A stretch of 64,000 nucleotides of DNA from JASHVB01 sp963762885 (lineage in GTDB: Bacteria > Pseudomonadota > Alphaproteobacteria > Acetobacterales > Acetobacteraceae), in assembly GCA_963762885.1 (NCBI GenBank), contig CAVXNH010000034.1, forward strand, positions 62,001-126,000, written 5' to 3'. How positions within the stretch are numbered: position 1 is the stretch's first letter; each line of letters starts with the position of its first letter. The notes beneath the pieces were generated by a model that worked only from the letters and a program-made list of their open reading frames with translations, ran no database searches and was not told the origin of the DNA. The position numbers were made by a program, and so were the translations under genes. Positions 1 through 8,635 of the stretch are shown here, in pieces.

Positions 1-228
1 GATCGCCATGCGCAGCGTGTCGCCCTCCAGCTCCGCCATCAGTGTCTGCGCCACCGGCCCCAACGCCACGCCCGTCACCGGGAACGAACCGCGCTTGCCC
101 AGCGGCGGCAGGTCGGCGACCACTGCGCGCAGGGTCGCGGGCGGGACGAAATCCGGCACCACGACGTGCGGGAACGGGTCGTCCGCCACCGGAGTGGCGC
201 GCAGGGCAGCGTAGTCCAGCAGGTTCAT
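1..228 (-). CDS. 2OG-Fe(II) oxygenase-like protein, 5' part only
   Basis: The first 76 codons of a gene that runs out of the window at position 1. The ATG at 228 overlaps the TGA of the upstream ADP-ribosylglycohydrolase in an ATGA arrangement, so the two are probably translationally coupled. The protein begins MNLLDYAALR and continues with PFPHVVVPDF and an RAVVADLPPLG stretch. This matches the N-terminal segment before the double-stranded beta-helix in many 2OG-Fe(II) oxygenase (prolyl-4-hydroxylase-like) proteins. The HxD...H iron ligands would lie outside the window, so activity cannot be judged. The family call is an inference from the N-terminus only. Confidence 0.5.
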   Translation of the reverse strand, partial: MNLLDYAALRATPVADDPFPHVVVPDFVPPATLRAVVADLPPLGKRGSFPVTGVALGPVAQTLMAELEGDTLRMAI

Positions 229-2070
229 GCGGTCTCCTGATCCCAGGGGCGCGAGCGCAGGGCCTCGGCGAGGTCGATGAGGTCGTCGGGCCAGTACTCC
301 TCCGGACGTGGTCGCGCCACCCCCAAGCCGGCGTCCGGGCGACAGGTCAGCACCGACATGGCCCAGCGGACCGGCCAGGCACCGCGGCCCTCGGCGGCGC
401 CCAGCAGGGCGCCGGCGACGGCGGCGTTGGTGTCGGTGTCGCCGCCGGCGCCGACGCTGCGGACCAGTGCCTCGACCGGGTCCGACGTGGCGGCCAGGTG
501 ATAGAAGGCGTTGCCCAGCGCGGTCAGCACCCAGCCCATCTGGTGCTGGTAGTCGGCGGGGGGCGTTCCGGCGGCGGCCCGGTCCAGGGCGGCCAGCACG
601 GGTCCGGCGTGGGCGCCGGCGCCGCTGGCGATGGCCCGCGCGGTGTCCCGCATGCCGGCGCGGTCGGAGCCGGCAATCCCGGCGGCGATGGCGGCGGCAT
701 AGGCAGCGCAGGCGATCATGCAGACCGGGTTCGGGTGGCTGAGTACCGGAGTCCGCCATCGCCGCCGCCGCTGCCGCTCCCGGGCTGCCCGCCCAGACCC
801 CGATCGGCGCGACGCGCATCAGCGAGCCGTTCGACTGGCTGGCGTGGTCGGCCGCGGCCCGCGCGGCCCCGGCTTTGGCCCCGGCGGAAGCCCGTGCGGC
901 GGCGCCCAGCGCTCGGGCGGTGGTGTGGCCGCAGTCGAACGGGGCGGAGGCGAACCAGCGGCCGTACGCCTCGGCGACCGCCTCGGCGTCGTACGATGAC
1001 CGCCCGACCAGGCTGCGAGCCAGCGCCAGCGCCAGCTCGAAATCGTCGGTCGGCTGGCCGGCGATCGTGTTCCATGTGCCGCCATCGCGCAGCTCGCGGA
1101 CGCCGGCGGGGTACGCCCGGGCAATTGCCGCCGCCGGCTGGAACTCCACCAGGGAGCCGAGCGAGTCGCCGATCACCTGGCCGAGCAAGCAGCCGATCGC
1201 CCGGTCCAACGCCTGGTCTTCCGGCGCGCGGGGCCAGGTCAGCGCCACCCGGGGTTCGCGGCGGGGCTCCGTGCTGCCGCGCCAGGTCCGCGCGCGCAGG
1301 GTCGCCACCGCCGCGGGCGCGCCACCGAAACAGGCCGACGGACGGCTGGCGCCCTCAGCAGAGTAGGTGACCGGCGCGCCATCTTCCGCGACCAGCACGC
1401 CGCCGGCGGCGAGTACCAAGGCGTGGCCCGCGATGATGTCCAGCGCGTTGACCGGACGCAGCGTCAGCGTGGCAATCCCGTCGCCGACCGCGACCCGTGC
1501 CAGCCGGTAGGCGATCGACGGCAGCGGCATGAACCGCCCGGGTGCGACGCCGGCGCCGTGCCACACCGGGCGCTGCCACGCTCCATGGTTCAGGAACACC
1601 ACGTCGCCCGGCGACAGTTCGCGGCGGCTGAGGTCAATCTGCACGGCGCGGCCGTTGCGGGTGATCGGGGTGCCCTCGGCCCAGGCGATCAGGTCCGGCC
1701 CGCGATCCGGGCTGAGCGGCGCGAACACCACCCCCAGCACGGGGGTCTCCCCCCGCAGCAGCGCAACCGAGACCGCGCTGCCGCGGCGGCCTTCCAGGAA
1801 AGCGCGGGTGCCGTCGTGCGGATCGACTACCCAGCAGAAGCCGCTTTCCGGTGCCTCCAGCACGCCGGCTTCCTCGCCGACGAAGCGGGCGGGGATCAGA
1901 GTGGTGAGGCGGTCGCGGAGAAAAAGTTCGATCTCGTGGTCCACTGGGGCGGTGACGTGATCGGAGAAGCGCGGACCGCCGGGGCGGCAGAATTCGGCTG
2001 CGACCATCCGGCCGGCGGTTTCCACCGCCTGGATGACGTCCGGCAGGATGGCGCTCGGGGTCGGGGTCAC
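225..2070 (-). pseudogene. Inositol monophosphatase-family / ADP-ribosylglycohydrolase fusion, one frameshift
   Basis: From a GTG at 2070 one open frame encodes two enzymes. Residues 1-260 are an inositol-monophosphatase/CysQ-type phosphatase: GEE at 65-67, the metal-binding DPHDGT at 83-88, and ALDIIAGH near 209-216 where the family has WDxAAGH. Residues 285 onward are an ADP-ribosylglycohydrolase (DraG/ARH fold): GDSLGS at 301-306, then TDDFELAL, and at the C-terminus GGDTDTNAAVAGALLGA with the second metal site. No stop lies between the domains. A one-base change near 745-750 (CTCCGGTACTC where CTCCGTACTC would keep frame) puts the last 165 residues in another frame, beginning around VLSHPNP. 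Both halves are otherwise well conserved, so a sequencing indel is plausible. The likely role is removal of ADP-ribose from a protein or metabolite plus dephosphorylation of a small phosphate ester; the substrates are unknown. Confidence 0.75.
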
Positions 2071-2324
2071 GGCGGCTCCTCTCTGGCGCGGCGGTCCGCG
2101 CCGTGGCGGGACCGCGTCTTGCTTTTGCGCCCTGCAGAGGGCGGCGCCAACCTAGAGCGGTTCTCGCGGCCAAAGCGATCACTCAGTCGAGTGGAAAATC
2201 CGGCGGGTCCGCCCCTGTTGTGCACGGCATGGGATCGCCGAACACAGTCGCAAAGGCACGAATCTGTGCGGCGACGCCGCCCCGCCGCGGTCCCGCGATG
2301 GCCGGTCGGCCAGCGGGCAGGGAA

Positions 2325-2680
2325 CTATACGACGTAGCGGCGGAAACCATCCATCACGCGGGGCGCATCGAAACTCAGCAGCAGACCGACAAGGATGCCG
2401 CTCATGCGGAGACAGGTGCGCAGTTGCCCCTCGTGCCCGGGAAGAAATGTCGCAACCGATTTGATTTCCAGGGTCACCTGTTCGCCCTTATGGAGCATCG
2501 GAATGGCGGCCTCCCGAGCAAACGCGACGCCTGCCCGCGGCAACGCGACGCACAGACAATGTTCATAAACAGCTTCAAGCAGGCCCAGCCCGTATGGGAG
2601 TGCACCTCGACTGCCAGTCCGATGACCTGTTCGGTCAATCGCGTTGCCAGAAGCATGCGGCGCCCCTTCGTGATCCCCAT
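2325..2680 (-). pseudogene. GxxExxY family protein, decayed
   Basis: The remnant starts MGITKGRRMLLATRLTEQVI and GLAVEVHSHTG, the usual opening of GxxExxY proteins (small PD-(D/E)XK-like proteins of unknown role). The frame then shifts near 2598 to GLGLLEAVYEHCL, which holds the GxxExxY signature. Farther on, HKGEQVTLEIKSV lacks about a dozen residues that normally carry the GYRADLIVE segment with the acidic catalytic residue. A frameshift plus loss of the active-site segment argues for genuine decay rather than a read error. It sits beside a copy of the inverted GGAGGCAGGGCGGAGGACCA repeat. Confidence 0.7.
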
Positions 2681-2860
2681 GGTCCTCCGCCCTGCCTCCG
2701 TACGAAATCAAAAACAAATCACTAACGCACGGGCCCTGCGAAGGGGGGAGGGCACGCCGGTGCTCGCGGCCACAGTGGCTCTCAATGATGCGATCGTCTG
2801 CGCCGTTGCGTTTTGATTCGCACGGAGGCAGGGCGGAGGACCACGGGGATCACAGAGGGA
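2666..2860. repeat. Inverted repeat pair, about 48 bp arms
   Basis: The segment 2811-2860 (core ACGGAGGCAGGGCGGAGGAC followed by CACGGGGATCAC) recurs on the opposite strand at 2666-2713 with only a few mismatches. About 97 bp separate the arms. One arm overlaps the start of the GxxExxY remnant. I recall similar cacggagg-type strings next to this family in other genomes, so the repeat may travel with it (inference). Confidence 0.7.
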
Positions 2861-3058
2861 GAGGTTCGCACGGGCGGGCGATGGTATCGCTGGAGAGAGG
2901 AATTAGACGGCTGATCCGCAAAGGAGTAATCGTCATGCCCGGTCGAGGAACGGCGGCGCGAAGCGGTGCGTCCAAACCGAACCGCCGTCCGCAGACATTC
3001 GAGCCGCTGCCGGCTTCAACCTCGCTTTGGACGGCGGACGGTTCTGGCATAGGGGGCC

Positions 3059-3190
3059 ACCCCTGATGGTCTTCGGGCGGCGGCCGAGATTATAGGCGCT
3101 GACGAACTCATCGAGGTGACGCTGAAGCAAATCGTCCGTTTCACCACACGTCAGCAGGGCCGTTTTCCCTGCCTGCGAGGGGTTCAGCAC
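3059..3190 (-). pseudogene. IS481-type transposase C-terminal scrap
   Basis: A short reading frame contains RHLDEFVSAYNLGRRPKTIRG, split here as RHLDEFVSAYN and LGRRPKTIRG. This resembles the C-terminal integrase-core end of IS481-family transposases (FxxAYNFxRRLKTLxG). Nothing of the DDE core remains and no terminal repeats are visible. The rest of the 2865-3249 gap holds no gene I can support. Confidence 0.55.
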
Positions 3191-3249
3191 CCGTTCGTCT
3201 CCCGCACATCCGGCACTCACCCCACCGCAAGGCCGCGGATCCCACAATC

Positions 3250-3759
3250 ATGCCCGCCACCCCCGACGACCTCTTCGCCCTCTTCGACAGCCTCGACATC
3301 GAACACAGCACGGTGACGCATCCGCCGTTCTTTACCGTAGAGGAAGGCCGCCCCTGGCACGACCAAATCCCCGGCCTGCACTGCAAGAACCTGTTCATCA
3401 AGGACCGCAAGGGCGGCATCTGGCTGGTCGTCATGCCCGGCGACAAGCGCGCCGACCTCGGACGGCTGGAGAAGACCGTCAGCGCGCCGCGCTTTTCCTT
3501 CGCCAGGCCGGACCTGCTGCAAGAGGTGCTGGAGCTGACGCCCGGCTCGGTCACCCCGTTCGGCCTTATCAACGACCGGGCGCGGCGGGTGACGGTCATC
3601 CTCGACCAGGACATGCTCGACAGCGAGTGGGTGAATTTTCACCCGCTGCACAATGCCGCATCGACCACGTTGCGTTCGGCCGACTTGGTGCGTTTCGTCC
3701 GTGCGCTCGGATATGAGCCGGTCATCGTCCGGCTGCCGGAGCCGGACCCGGGCAACTGA
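3250..3759 (+). CDS. prdX: Prolyl-tRNA deacylase, ProXp-ala/PrdX type
   Basis: A stand-alone YbaK/ProX-type editing domain of 169 residues. This family hydrolyses Ala-tRNA(Pro) made in error by prolyl-tRNA synthetase. Diagnostic stretches are THPPFFTVEEG near the N-terminus, the CKNLFIKD loop with the conserved lysine, SVTPFGLIND, and FHPLHNAAST near the C-terminus. Length is normal for the free-standing form. The gene stands alone on the plus strand with no operon partner within 250 bp. Confidence 0.88.
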   Translation: MPATPDDLFALFDSLDIEHSTVTHPPFFTVEEGRPWHDQIPGLHCKNLFIKDRKGGIWLVVMPGDKRADLGRLEKTVSAPRFSFARPDLLQEVLELTPGSVTPFGLINDRARRVTVILDQDMLDSEWVNFHPLHNAASTTLRSADLVRFVRALGYEPVIVRLPEPDPGN

Positions 3760-4020
3760 TTGCAGCCAGCATAACGATCGACGCACGGCCGGGTGGAGCG
3801 TGGGGCGGTAAAGCGCAGCGCGTTCGTGGCCTCCGGTCCATGCCTATCCAGCGAGGCACGCGTGCGGCCCAGGTCGCCGTACCGATGCAGGGCATGGCCG
3901 GGCGTGGCCAATTGCAAGGCGCGGAATTTTCGTCGCATACCGGAACCTGGCTCACAACAACGCACCACATCGGGCCGAACAGAGAAGCCAGTGACACCAG
4001 ACACAGGCAACGGTGATTCG

Positions 4021-4485
4021 ATGGACGCCAGGCTTGGCGGATGTCAGTGCGGCGAAGTGCGTTACGCTCTCACTGCACCGCCCTTGACGCTGTATGTCTG
4101 TCACTGCCTTGACTGTCAGAAGCAGTCCGCCAGCGGGTTCGGCATGTCGATGCCCGTCCCGCGCAACGGATTTCAAATCGTCCAAGGCGAGCCGGCAATG
4201 TGGCGTCGAACTGCCGCAAGCGGCCGGGTCGTCGCGTGTGCGTTTTGCCGGACCTGTGGAACCCGGCTGTATCACGCGCCCGAGCGCAATCCAGCCATCA
4301 TCAACGTGAAACCGGGCACGCTGGACAATCCGCTCGGGCTCGTCCCGGTCGGACATCTATGGGCCAGCCGGGCCCATCCGTGGGTCAGGTCATCAATCTC
4401 CGGCTTGGTGTTCGATGCCCAACCGGAAAGCTTCGAGGCACTTTTCACGGCCTGGGATCAGCAATGCAAGCTACCTGCCGGGTAG
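4021..4485 (+). CDS. GFA family (CENP-V/GFA domain) zinc protein
   Basis: A 154-residue protein with the GFA cysteine pattern: C8xC10 in GGCQCG, C27xC29xxC32 in CHCLDCQK, and C73, C76 and C79 in CAFCRTCG. These bind structural zinc. The family is named for glutathione-dependent formaldehyde-activating enzyme, but most members have no proven reaction. I chose ATG 4021 because the protein aligns from MDARLGGCQCG; the open frame upstream to 3793 has no family resemblance. It ends before a convergent methyltransferase gene. Confidence 0.85.
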   Translation: MDARLGGCQCGEVRYALTAPPLTLYVCHCLDCQKQSASGFGMSMPVPRNGFQIVQGEPAMWRRTAASGRVVACAFCRTCGTRLYHAPERNPAIINVKPGTLDNPLGLVPVGHLWASRAHPWVRSSISGLVFDAQPESFEALFTAWDQQCKLPAG

Positions 4486-4566
4486 CACGCGATAGCGGTG
4501 CAGCGCCTGTCTCGCACCTGACACTCGTGGCGCTGCGCGACCCGCAATGACAGGTGGCGGCCGAGG

Positions 4567-5469
4567 TCAGGCGCATGGCCATACGAATGTCAGCTCGTGC
4601 TTGTTGTGCCAAAGGTGCAGCAACCGCGCCCCCTCGATCGCCGCCAGCGCCTCGGCAGTCGCATGGTCCGTCTCGCCCTGGAACTTGATGGTGCAGACGA
4701 TGTGCCGCGCCGCTCCGGCGTCCAGCCAACGCCGCAGCAGACCAAGCAGCCGCGCCGGATAGGCCACCACGTCGCAGCACAGCCAATCCACCGGTTCGGG
4801 AGCCACCCCGAAGACGCTCTCCTGGCGCATCGACACGCCCGGCATCGCAGCCACGCCCGGATCCACCGCCGCCTTGTCCACCGCCGTCACGCGGGCACCG
4901 AGCTTCGCCAGCGCCCAGGTCCAGCCCCCTGGCGCAGCGCCGAGGTCAAAACACACTTCCCCCGGTGCGGGCCAACGCCGCATCAAGGCACACGCCTCCC
5001 AGAATTTCAGGTATGCCCGGCTGGGCGGCCCGCTGCGGTCCTCGACGAAGCGGCACACGCCGTTGGGGAAGGGACTGCTCTTGGTCGGGCTCGCCAGCAA
5101 ACGATCCTGCGCCAGCAACGTCCAGGCGCCGAGATGCGCGGTCGGCGCCGCGACCGGAAACGTCAGTTCGCGTGATTTGACCGGGGGAAGCTGCGCCTCG
5201 ATCAGCGCCGTCCGGCGATGCAACGCAACCGGATACGCGGCCCAGTTACGCTGCATCGAGCGCAACGCATCCGCCGCCGCCTTGACCGACGGCGCAGCGA
5301 TCTCCTGCGGCGTGGTCCAGGTGTCGAGCGCCCACGCAGCCCGTACCGGCGGGTCGGGCGACAGCGCCAGCAGGCCGTGCCACGCCTCGATCACCACGTC
5401 GCGGCGCGCCAGTTCCTCCGCCAGGGGCGCAGCGTAGTCCTCAGCCGCGAGGTACGCGGCGCGGATCAC
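4567..5469 (-). CDS. SAM-dependent methyltransferase, RlmM/FtsJ-like
   Basis: A 300-residue protein with an N-terminal THUMP-like/RNA-binding half and a C-terminal Rossmann methyltransferase. Motif I is CFDLGAAPGGWTW at 173-185, followed by VTAVDKA (194-200), CCDVVAYPA (231-239) and CTIKF (259-263) with the lysine typical of the FtsJ/RlmM 2'-O-methyltransferases. The likely substrate is an RNA ribose, by analogy with RlmM (23S rRNA C2498). It is shorter than E. coli RlmM, so the exact target is uncertain. The start is GTG 5469, which overlaps the TGA of the DUF423 gene (GTGA), indicating coupling. The open frame continues upstream to 5658, but that part only shadows DUF423. Confidence 0.78.
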   Translation of the reverse strand: MIRAAYLAAEDYAAPLAEELARRDVVIEAWHGLLALSPDPPVRAAWALDTWTTPQEIAAPSVKAAADALRSMQRNWAAYPVALHRRTALIEAQLPPVKSRELTFPVAAPTAHLGAWTLLAQDRLLASPTKSSPFPNGVCRFVEDRSGPPSRAYLKFWEACALMRRWPAPGEVCFDLGAAPGGWTWALAKLGARVTAVDKAAVDPGVAAMPGVSMRQESVFGVAPEPVDWLCCDVVAYPARLLGLLRRWLDAGAARHIVCTIKFQGETDHATAEALAAIEGARLLHLWHNKHELTFVWPCA

Positions 5470-5828
5470 CGCGCGCGCCACGCCGACAGCAGCAGCAACG
5501 CCCAGCCGAGCATCAGAAGCGTGCCTCCGATCGGCGCCAGGACGCCCAGAGACACGCTCGTCAAGGCAAGCGTGTCCACCGCGCCGCAGAACAGCAGCAG
5601 CCCCAGCGTGAACGCCGCACCGGCCGCGTCCACCCACCGGCCGCCCCGCGGCGCCCACACGCCACAGAACAAAAGCGCCAGCGCGTGCCAGCCCTGCATC
5701 TCGTCGGCGCTGCGCAGCATCGCCAGGCGCGCCGGTCCAATCGCCTCCAGCCCGTGCGCCGCCACCGCCGCCATCGCCACAGCCAGCAGCCCGGCCAATG
5801 CGCCCAGCCCGATCCAGAGTCTCGCCAT
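5466..5828 (-). CDS. DUF423 small integral membrane protein
   Basis: A 120-residue membrane protein beginning MARLWIGLGALAGLLAVAMA with AAHGLEAI, the conserved opening of DUF423 (YwdK/YgdD-like). Further hydrophobic segments are ALALLFCGVW, FTLGLLLFCGAVDTLAL and IGGTLLMLGWALLLL, giving four predicted helices. The family's function is unknown. It is the first gene of a two-gene unit with the RNA methyltransferase: in E. coli ygdD also lies directly beside rlmM, so this pairing is conserved and supports the neighbour's assignment. Confidence 0.85.
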   Translation of the reverse strand: MARLWIGLGALAGLLAVAMAAVAAHGLEAIGPARLAMLRSADEMQGWHALALLFCGVWAPRGGRWVDAAGAAFTLGLLLFCGAVDTLALTSVSLGVLAPIGGTLLMLGWALLLLSAWRAR

Positions 5829-5882
5829 ATCCCCCGCCAAACCTGTTCCGTTCCGCCGCCGCTGCCTATACCATCGCGCATC

Positions 5883-6833
5883 ATGCCCCGCGGCGACCTG
5901 TATCCCGAGATCGGCCCATTCGAGACCGGCTACCTGCCGCTGTCCGGCGGCCATGTGATGTATTGGGAGCAAGTGGGGAACCCGAGGGGACGCCCGGCGC
6001 TGTTCCTGCATGGCGGGCCGGGCGCCGGCGCCGGCGCGGTGCACCGCCGCTTCTTCGACCCGGATTTCTGGCGCGTGGTGATCTTCGATCAGCGCGGCGC
6101 CGGGCGATCCCGGCCGCTCGGCAGCCTGGAGAACAACACCACCGACGACCTGGTGTCCGACATCGAGACGCTGCGGCGGCATCTCGGGGTCGAGCGGTGG
6201 GTGCTGTTCGGCGGCTCCTGGGGATCGACGCTGGCACTCGCCTACGCCCAGGCGTTTCCCCAGCGCGTGCAGGGCTGCGTGCTGCGCGGCGTGTTCCTCG
6301 GGCGGCCGCACGAGGTGGACTGGTTCCTGCGCGGCATGGCCGCCGTTTTCCCCGACGCCCACGCCAACTTCGTCGGCTTCCTGCCGGAGGAAGAGCGCGG
6401 CGACATCCTGGGCGCCTATCTGCGCCGGCTGACGCACCCCGATCAGTCGGTGCACCTGCCGGCAGCGCGCGCCTGGTCGGTGTACGAGGGCTCGTGCAGC
6501 ACGCTGATGCCGAGCCCGGAGACCGTCACCTCGTTCGCGCAGGACCGCACCGCGCTGGGCCTGGCGCGGATCGAGGCGCACTACTTCGCCAACGCGTTGT
6601 TCCTGCCGCCGGAGGGTTTGCTGGGCCGCATCGACAGCATGAGCCACATCCCGGCGGAGATCGTGCAGGGCCGCTACGACATGATCTGTCCGGCGCGCAC
6701 CGCGTTCGAACTGGCAGCAGTGTGGCGGGCGGCCCGGCTGACGATCGTGCCAGACGCCGGGCATTCAGCGTTAGAGCCGGGTATACGCCGCGCCCTGGTG
6801 GCGGCGGTGGAGCGGTTCCGGCACGGGCGGTAG
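5883..6833 (+). CDS. pip: Prolyl aminopeptidase (proline iminopeptidase)
   Basis: A cytosolic alpha/beta-hydrolase of 316 residues that removes N-terminal proline from peptides. It carries the oxyanion HGGPGAG (43-49), DQRGAGRS (69-76) and the nucleophile elbow GGSWGS with Ser112. Late in the protein are GRYDMICP with the acid and AGHSA with the histidine. The length matches peptidase family S33 Pip. ATG 5883 is chosen because MPRGDLYPEI is the usual Pip start. It is divergent from the DUF423 pair, with 54 bp between start codons to hold both promoters. Confidence 0.93.
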   Translation: MPRGDLYPEIGPFETGYLPLSGGHVMYWEQVGNPRGRPALFLHGGPGAGAGAVHRRFFDPDFWRVVIFDQRGAGRSRPLGSLENNTTDDLVSDIETLRRHLGVERWVLFGGSWGSTLALAYAQAFPQRVQGCVLRGVFLGRPHEVDWFLRGMAAVFPDAHANFVGFLPEEERGDILGAYLRRLTHPDQSVHLPAARAWSVYEGSCSTLMPSPETVTSFAQDRTALGLARIEAHYFANALFLPPEGLLGRIDSMSHIPAEIVQGRYDMICPARTAFELAAVWRAARLTIVPDAGHSALEPGIRRALVAAVERFRHGR

Positions 6834-6835
6834 GA

Positions 6836-7291
6836 ATGCTGGTCAAGGAGGCGCTGAAGGACATGCGTCGGCGGAGCGGCTACAACCCCAAGCGTAGGAT
6901 GGCGACTGCGGATGCGCTGACGTCAGCGGAGCGTGCCGGACTTGCCGCAGTGGTGGCCTACGGCGGTAATCCTGAACATAAGCGCTCACCAGGCGACTAC
7001 GGGCTAACGCCACCCGTCAGTCCGCGACCGGCGAAGACACTCTGCGATGGCGAGCGCGCCATCTTGAAGTCAGAGGCGCTGGCCTTGTTGCAGGCGGGAT
7101 TGCGCAAGGGCACAATGAGTGCTGCCCCCTCGCAGGCCTGGCCGCAGAATATCTGGGCGGTCTCCGATGCCGGCGACGTATTCGAGGCTCAACTTGAAAA
7201 CGCGACACAGGGAACCTATCACGGTTACCCGATGCCTGAAGACGATGATTTTCGGGCAATCGTCCTGAAGGAATGGAAGGCGCGTGGCTGA
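6836..7291 (+). CDS. Conserved hypothetical protein, first gene of a two-gene operon
   Basis: 151 residues, no named domain that I recognise. A basic N-terminus (MLVKEALKDMRRR) is followed by GGNPEHKRSPGDYGLTPP, KTLCDGERAI, then a compact C-terminal half with PQNIWAV, VFEAQLEN, TYHGYPMP and IVLKEWKAR. The motifs NPEHK, YGLTPP and YHGYPMP look strongly constrained; I have an unverified memory of similar hypothetical proteins in other proteobacteria. The start lies 3 bp after the pip stop, and the last 8 bp overlap the start of the next gene, so the two proteins are probably made together and may interact. The name is open. Confidence 0.7.
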   Translation: MLVKEALKDMRRRSGYNPKRRMATADALTSAERAGLAAVVAYGGNPEHKRSPGDYGLTPPVSPRPAKTLCDGERAILKSEALALLQAGLRKGTMSAAPSQAWPQNIWAVSDAGDVFEAQLENATQGTYHGYPMPEDDDFRAIVLKEWKARG

Positions 7292-8597
7292 CGCGCTTGC
7301 GATCGAGGCCGATTGGGAAGTGCTGGGATCCGGCACCGCCGAGGAACGTGCCTGCTTCGCGGCGATCGGTATCGTCTATGGAAAGTTCTGGTTGACGCAG
7401 GCCGAAGACGCTTTCGTCAACCGTGTGCGCGACAAGGTCCATTTGTCGGGATACCGGCTCGCGGAGTGGCTGGCGTGGAACTGGTGGCGATTGCGTTGGG
7501 AACCAAGAACCAGGGCGTCGGACTGGGGGCTTGCCCACCATATGGGTTCTATTGGCGGTGGCTATATCTGGCCGAACATCACGATTTTATCGGACGGTGA
7601 GCGGATCGGATTGCTTGCCAAATCTACCATGCGGCGCGCAGTAGAACCGCTTCGCTATGTAGCCGATGTGGCGGCAGTCGTTCGTAGCCATGCGTTCGAA
7701 GACGCGATTGATCGCTTTGTGGACCAGGTATTGGGACAGTTGAGTGCGGCCAAGGTCGGCGAGACCAATCTCCGACGGATTTGGCAAGATGTTCGGGCCG
7801 AGCGGGCGGACCTCCAGATAGCGTCTCGCCGCAAGCTCGAGGCATTGATGGGGTACGAAGCCGATGAGGCGGACGAAGCTACAATCGATGGGTTGATTGC
7901 GGATACCATGACGCTGGGTGACTCCGGCATCGCGGAGGTAGCCGCCGATCGCGCGCCCGGCGAGGACGTGATGACGGCACAGGCGCTCAAGGAAATGGCC
8001 GCGTCAGTGGGCTACAGCGCGTCCCCGCGTGACGTTGTCCGGTGGGATGCCTCCGGCCGCCTGTCAGCGATAGGCGAGGTACCGGCATGGCAGCGCGGCG
8101 CCGAGGCGGCTCGCGCGCTGCGTGCGCAAGAACATCTCAGTGCGGCGCCGATCGGCAACGCCCGCCTTGCCAGGATGGCGGGCGTCGTGGCCGGAGCATT
8201 GACCGAGCGCAGCCCCCCGGCGCGGCTGTCCTTTGCGCTCGACGAGAACGCAACCGATAGCCGGGTAGTGCTTCGGTCCAAATGGCACACGGGCCGGCGC
8301 TTCGAGTTGGCACGATTGCTCGGGGATCGTCTTGCCGGGGCACGCAACAGTCGGTTCTTCCCTGCGACACGTGCCTACACCTATCGCCAAAAGATGCAGC
8401 GCTCATTCGCGGCAGAATTGTTGAGCCCGTTTGAGGCGGTAGCGGACATGCTGAATGGCGACTTTTCTGACGAGAACCAAATCGAAGTGGCGCGTCATTT
8501 CGACGTTTCGGAGCTCATGATTCGCACCTTGCTAATCAACCACCGACTGATCGACCGGGATGAGCTAGGCTTCGATGTGGAAGCGGTAGCGCCGTAA
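7284..8597 (+). CDS. Large unknown protein with an ImmA/IrrE-like C-terminus lacking the HExxH
   Basis: 437 residues, start overlapping the upstream gene by 8 bp. The N-terminal 200 residues are rich in Trp and Arg (EWLAWNWWRLRW) and unlike anything I know. The C-terminal part follows the layout of ImmA/IrrE metallopeptidases: RRFELARLLGDRLAG where the family has FxLAHELGHxLL, then QRSFAAELLSPFEAV where it has EREADxFAAxLLMP, then a helix-turn-helix-like VARHFDVSELMIRTLLIN. Both histidines and the glutamate of HExxH are replaced (ARLLGD), so it is probably a non-catalytic, ligand- or protein-binding version. Fold assignment is my inference from the pattern. Confidence 0.7.
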   Translation: MADALAIEADWEVLGSGTAEERACFAAIGIVYGKFWLTQAEDAFVNRVRDKVHLSGYRLAEWLAWNWWRLRWEPRTRASDWGLAHHMGSIGGGYIWPNITILSDGERIGLLAKSTMRRAVEPLRYVADVAAVVRSHAFEDAIDRFVDQVLGQLSAAKVGETNLRRIWQDVRAERADLQIASRRKLEALMGYEADEADEATIDGLIADTMTLGDSGIAEVAADRAPGEDVMTAQALKEMAASVGYSASPRDVVRWDASGRLSAIGEVPAWQRGAEAARALRAQEHLSAAPIGNARLARMAGVVAGALTERSPPARLSFALDENATDSRVVLRSKWHTGRRFELARLLGDRLAGARNSRFFPATRAYTYRQKMQRSFAAELLSPFEAVADMLNGDFSDENQIEVARHFDVSELMIRTLLINHRLIDRDELGFDVEAVAP

Positions 8598-8635
8598 TCA
8601 TTCGACGCGTGCATATCGAGAAGGGAACCTGTTCC

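Noticed and set aside
42..1370. 442-codon open frame on the plus strand
   Set aside because: It is the antisense of the phosphatase/ADP-ribosylglycohydrolase fusion; composition is Arg/Pro/Gly-rich with no motif, while the minus strand shows two clear enzyme domains.
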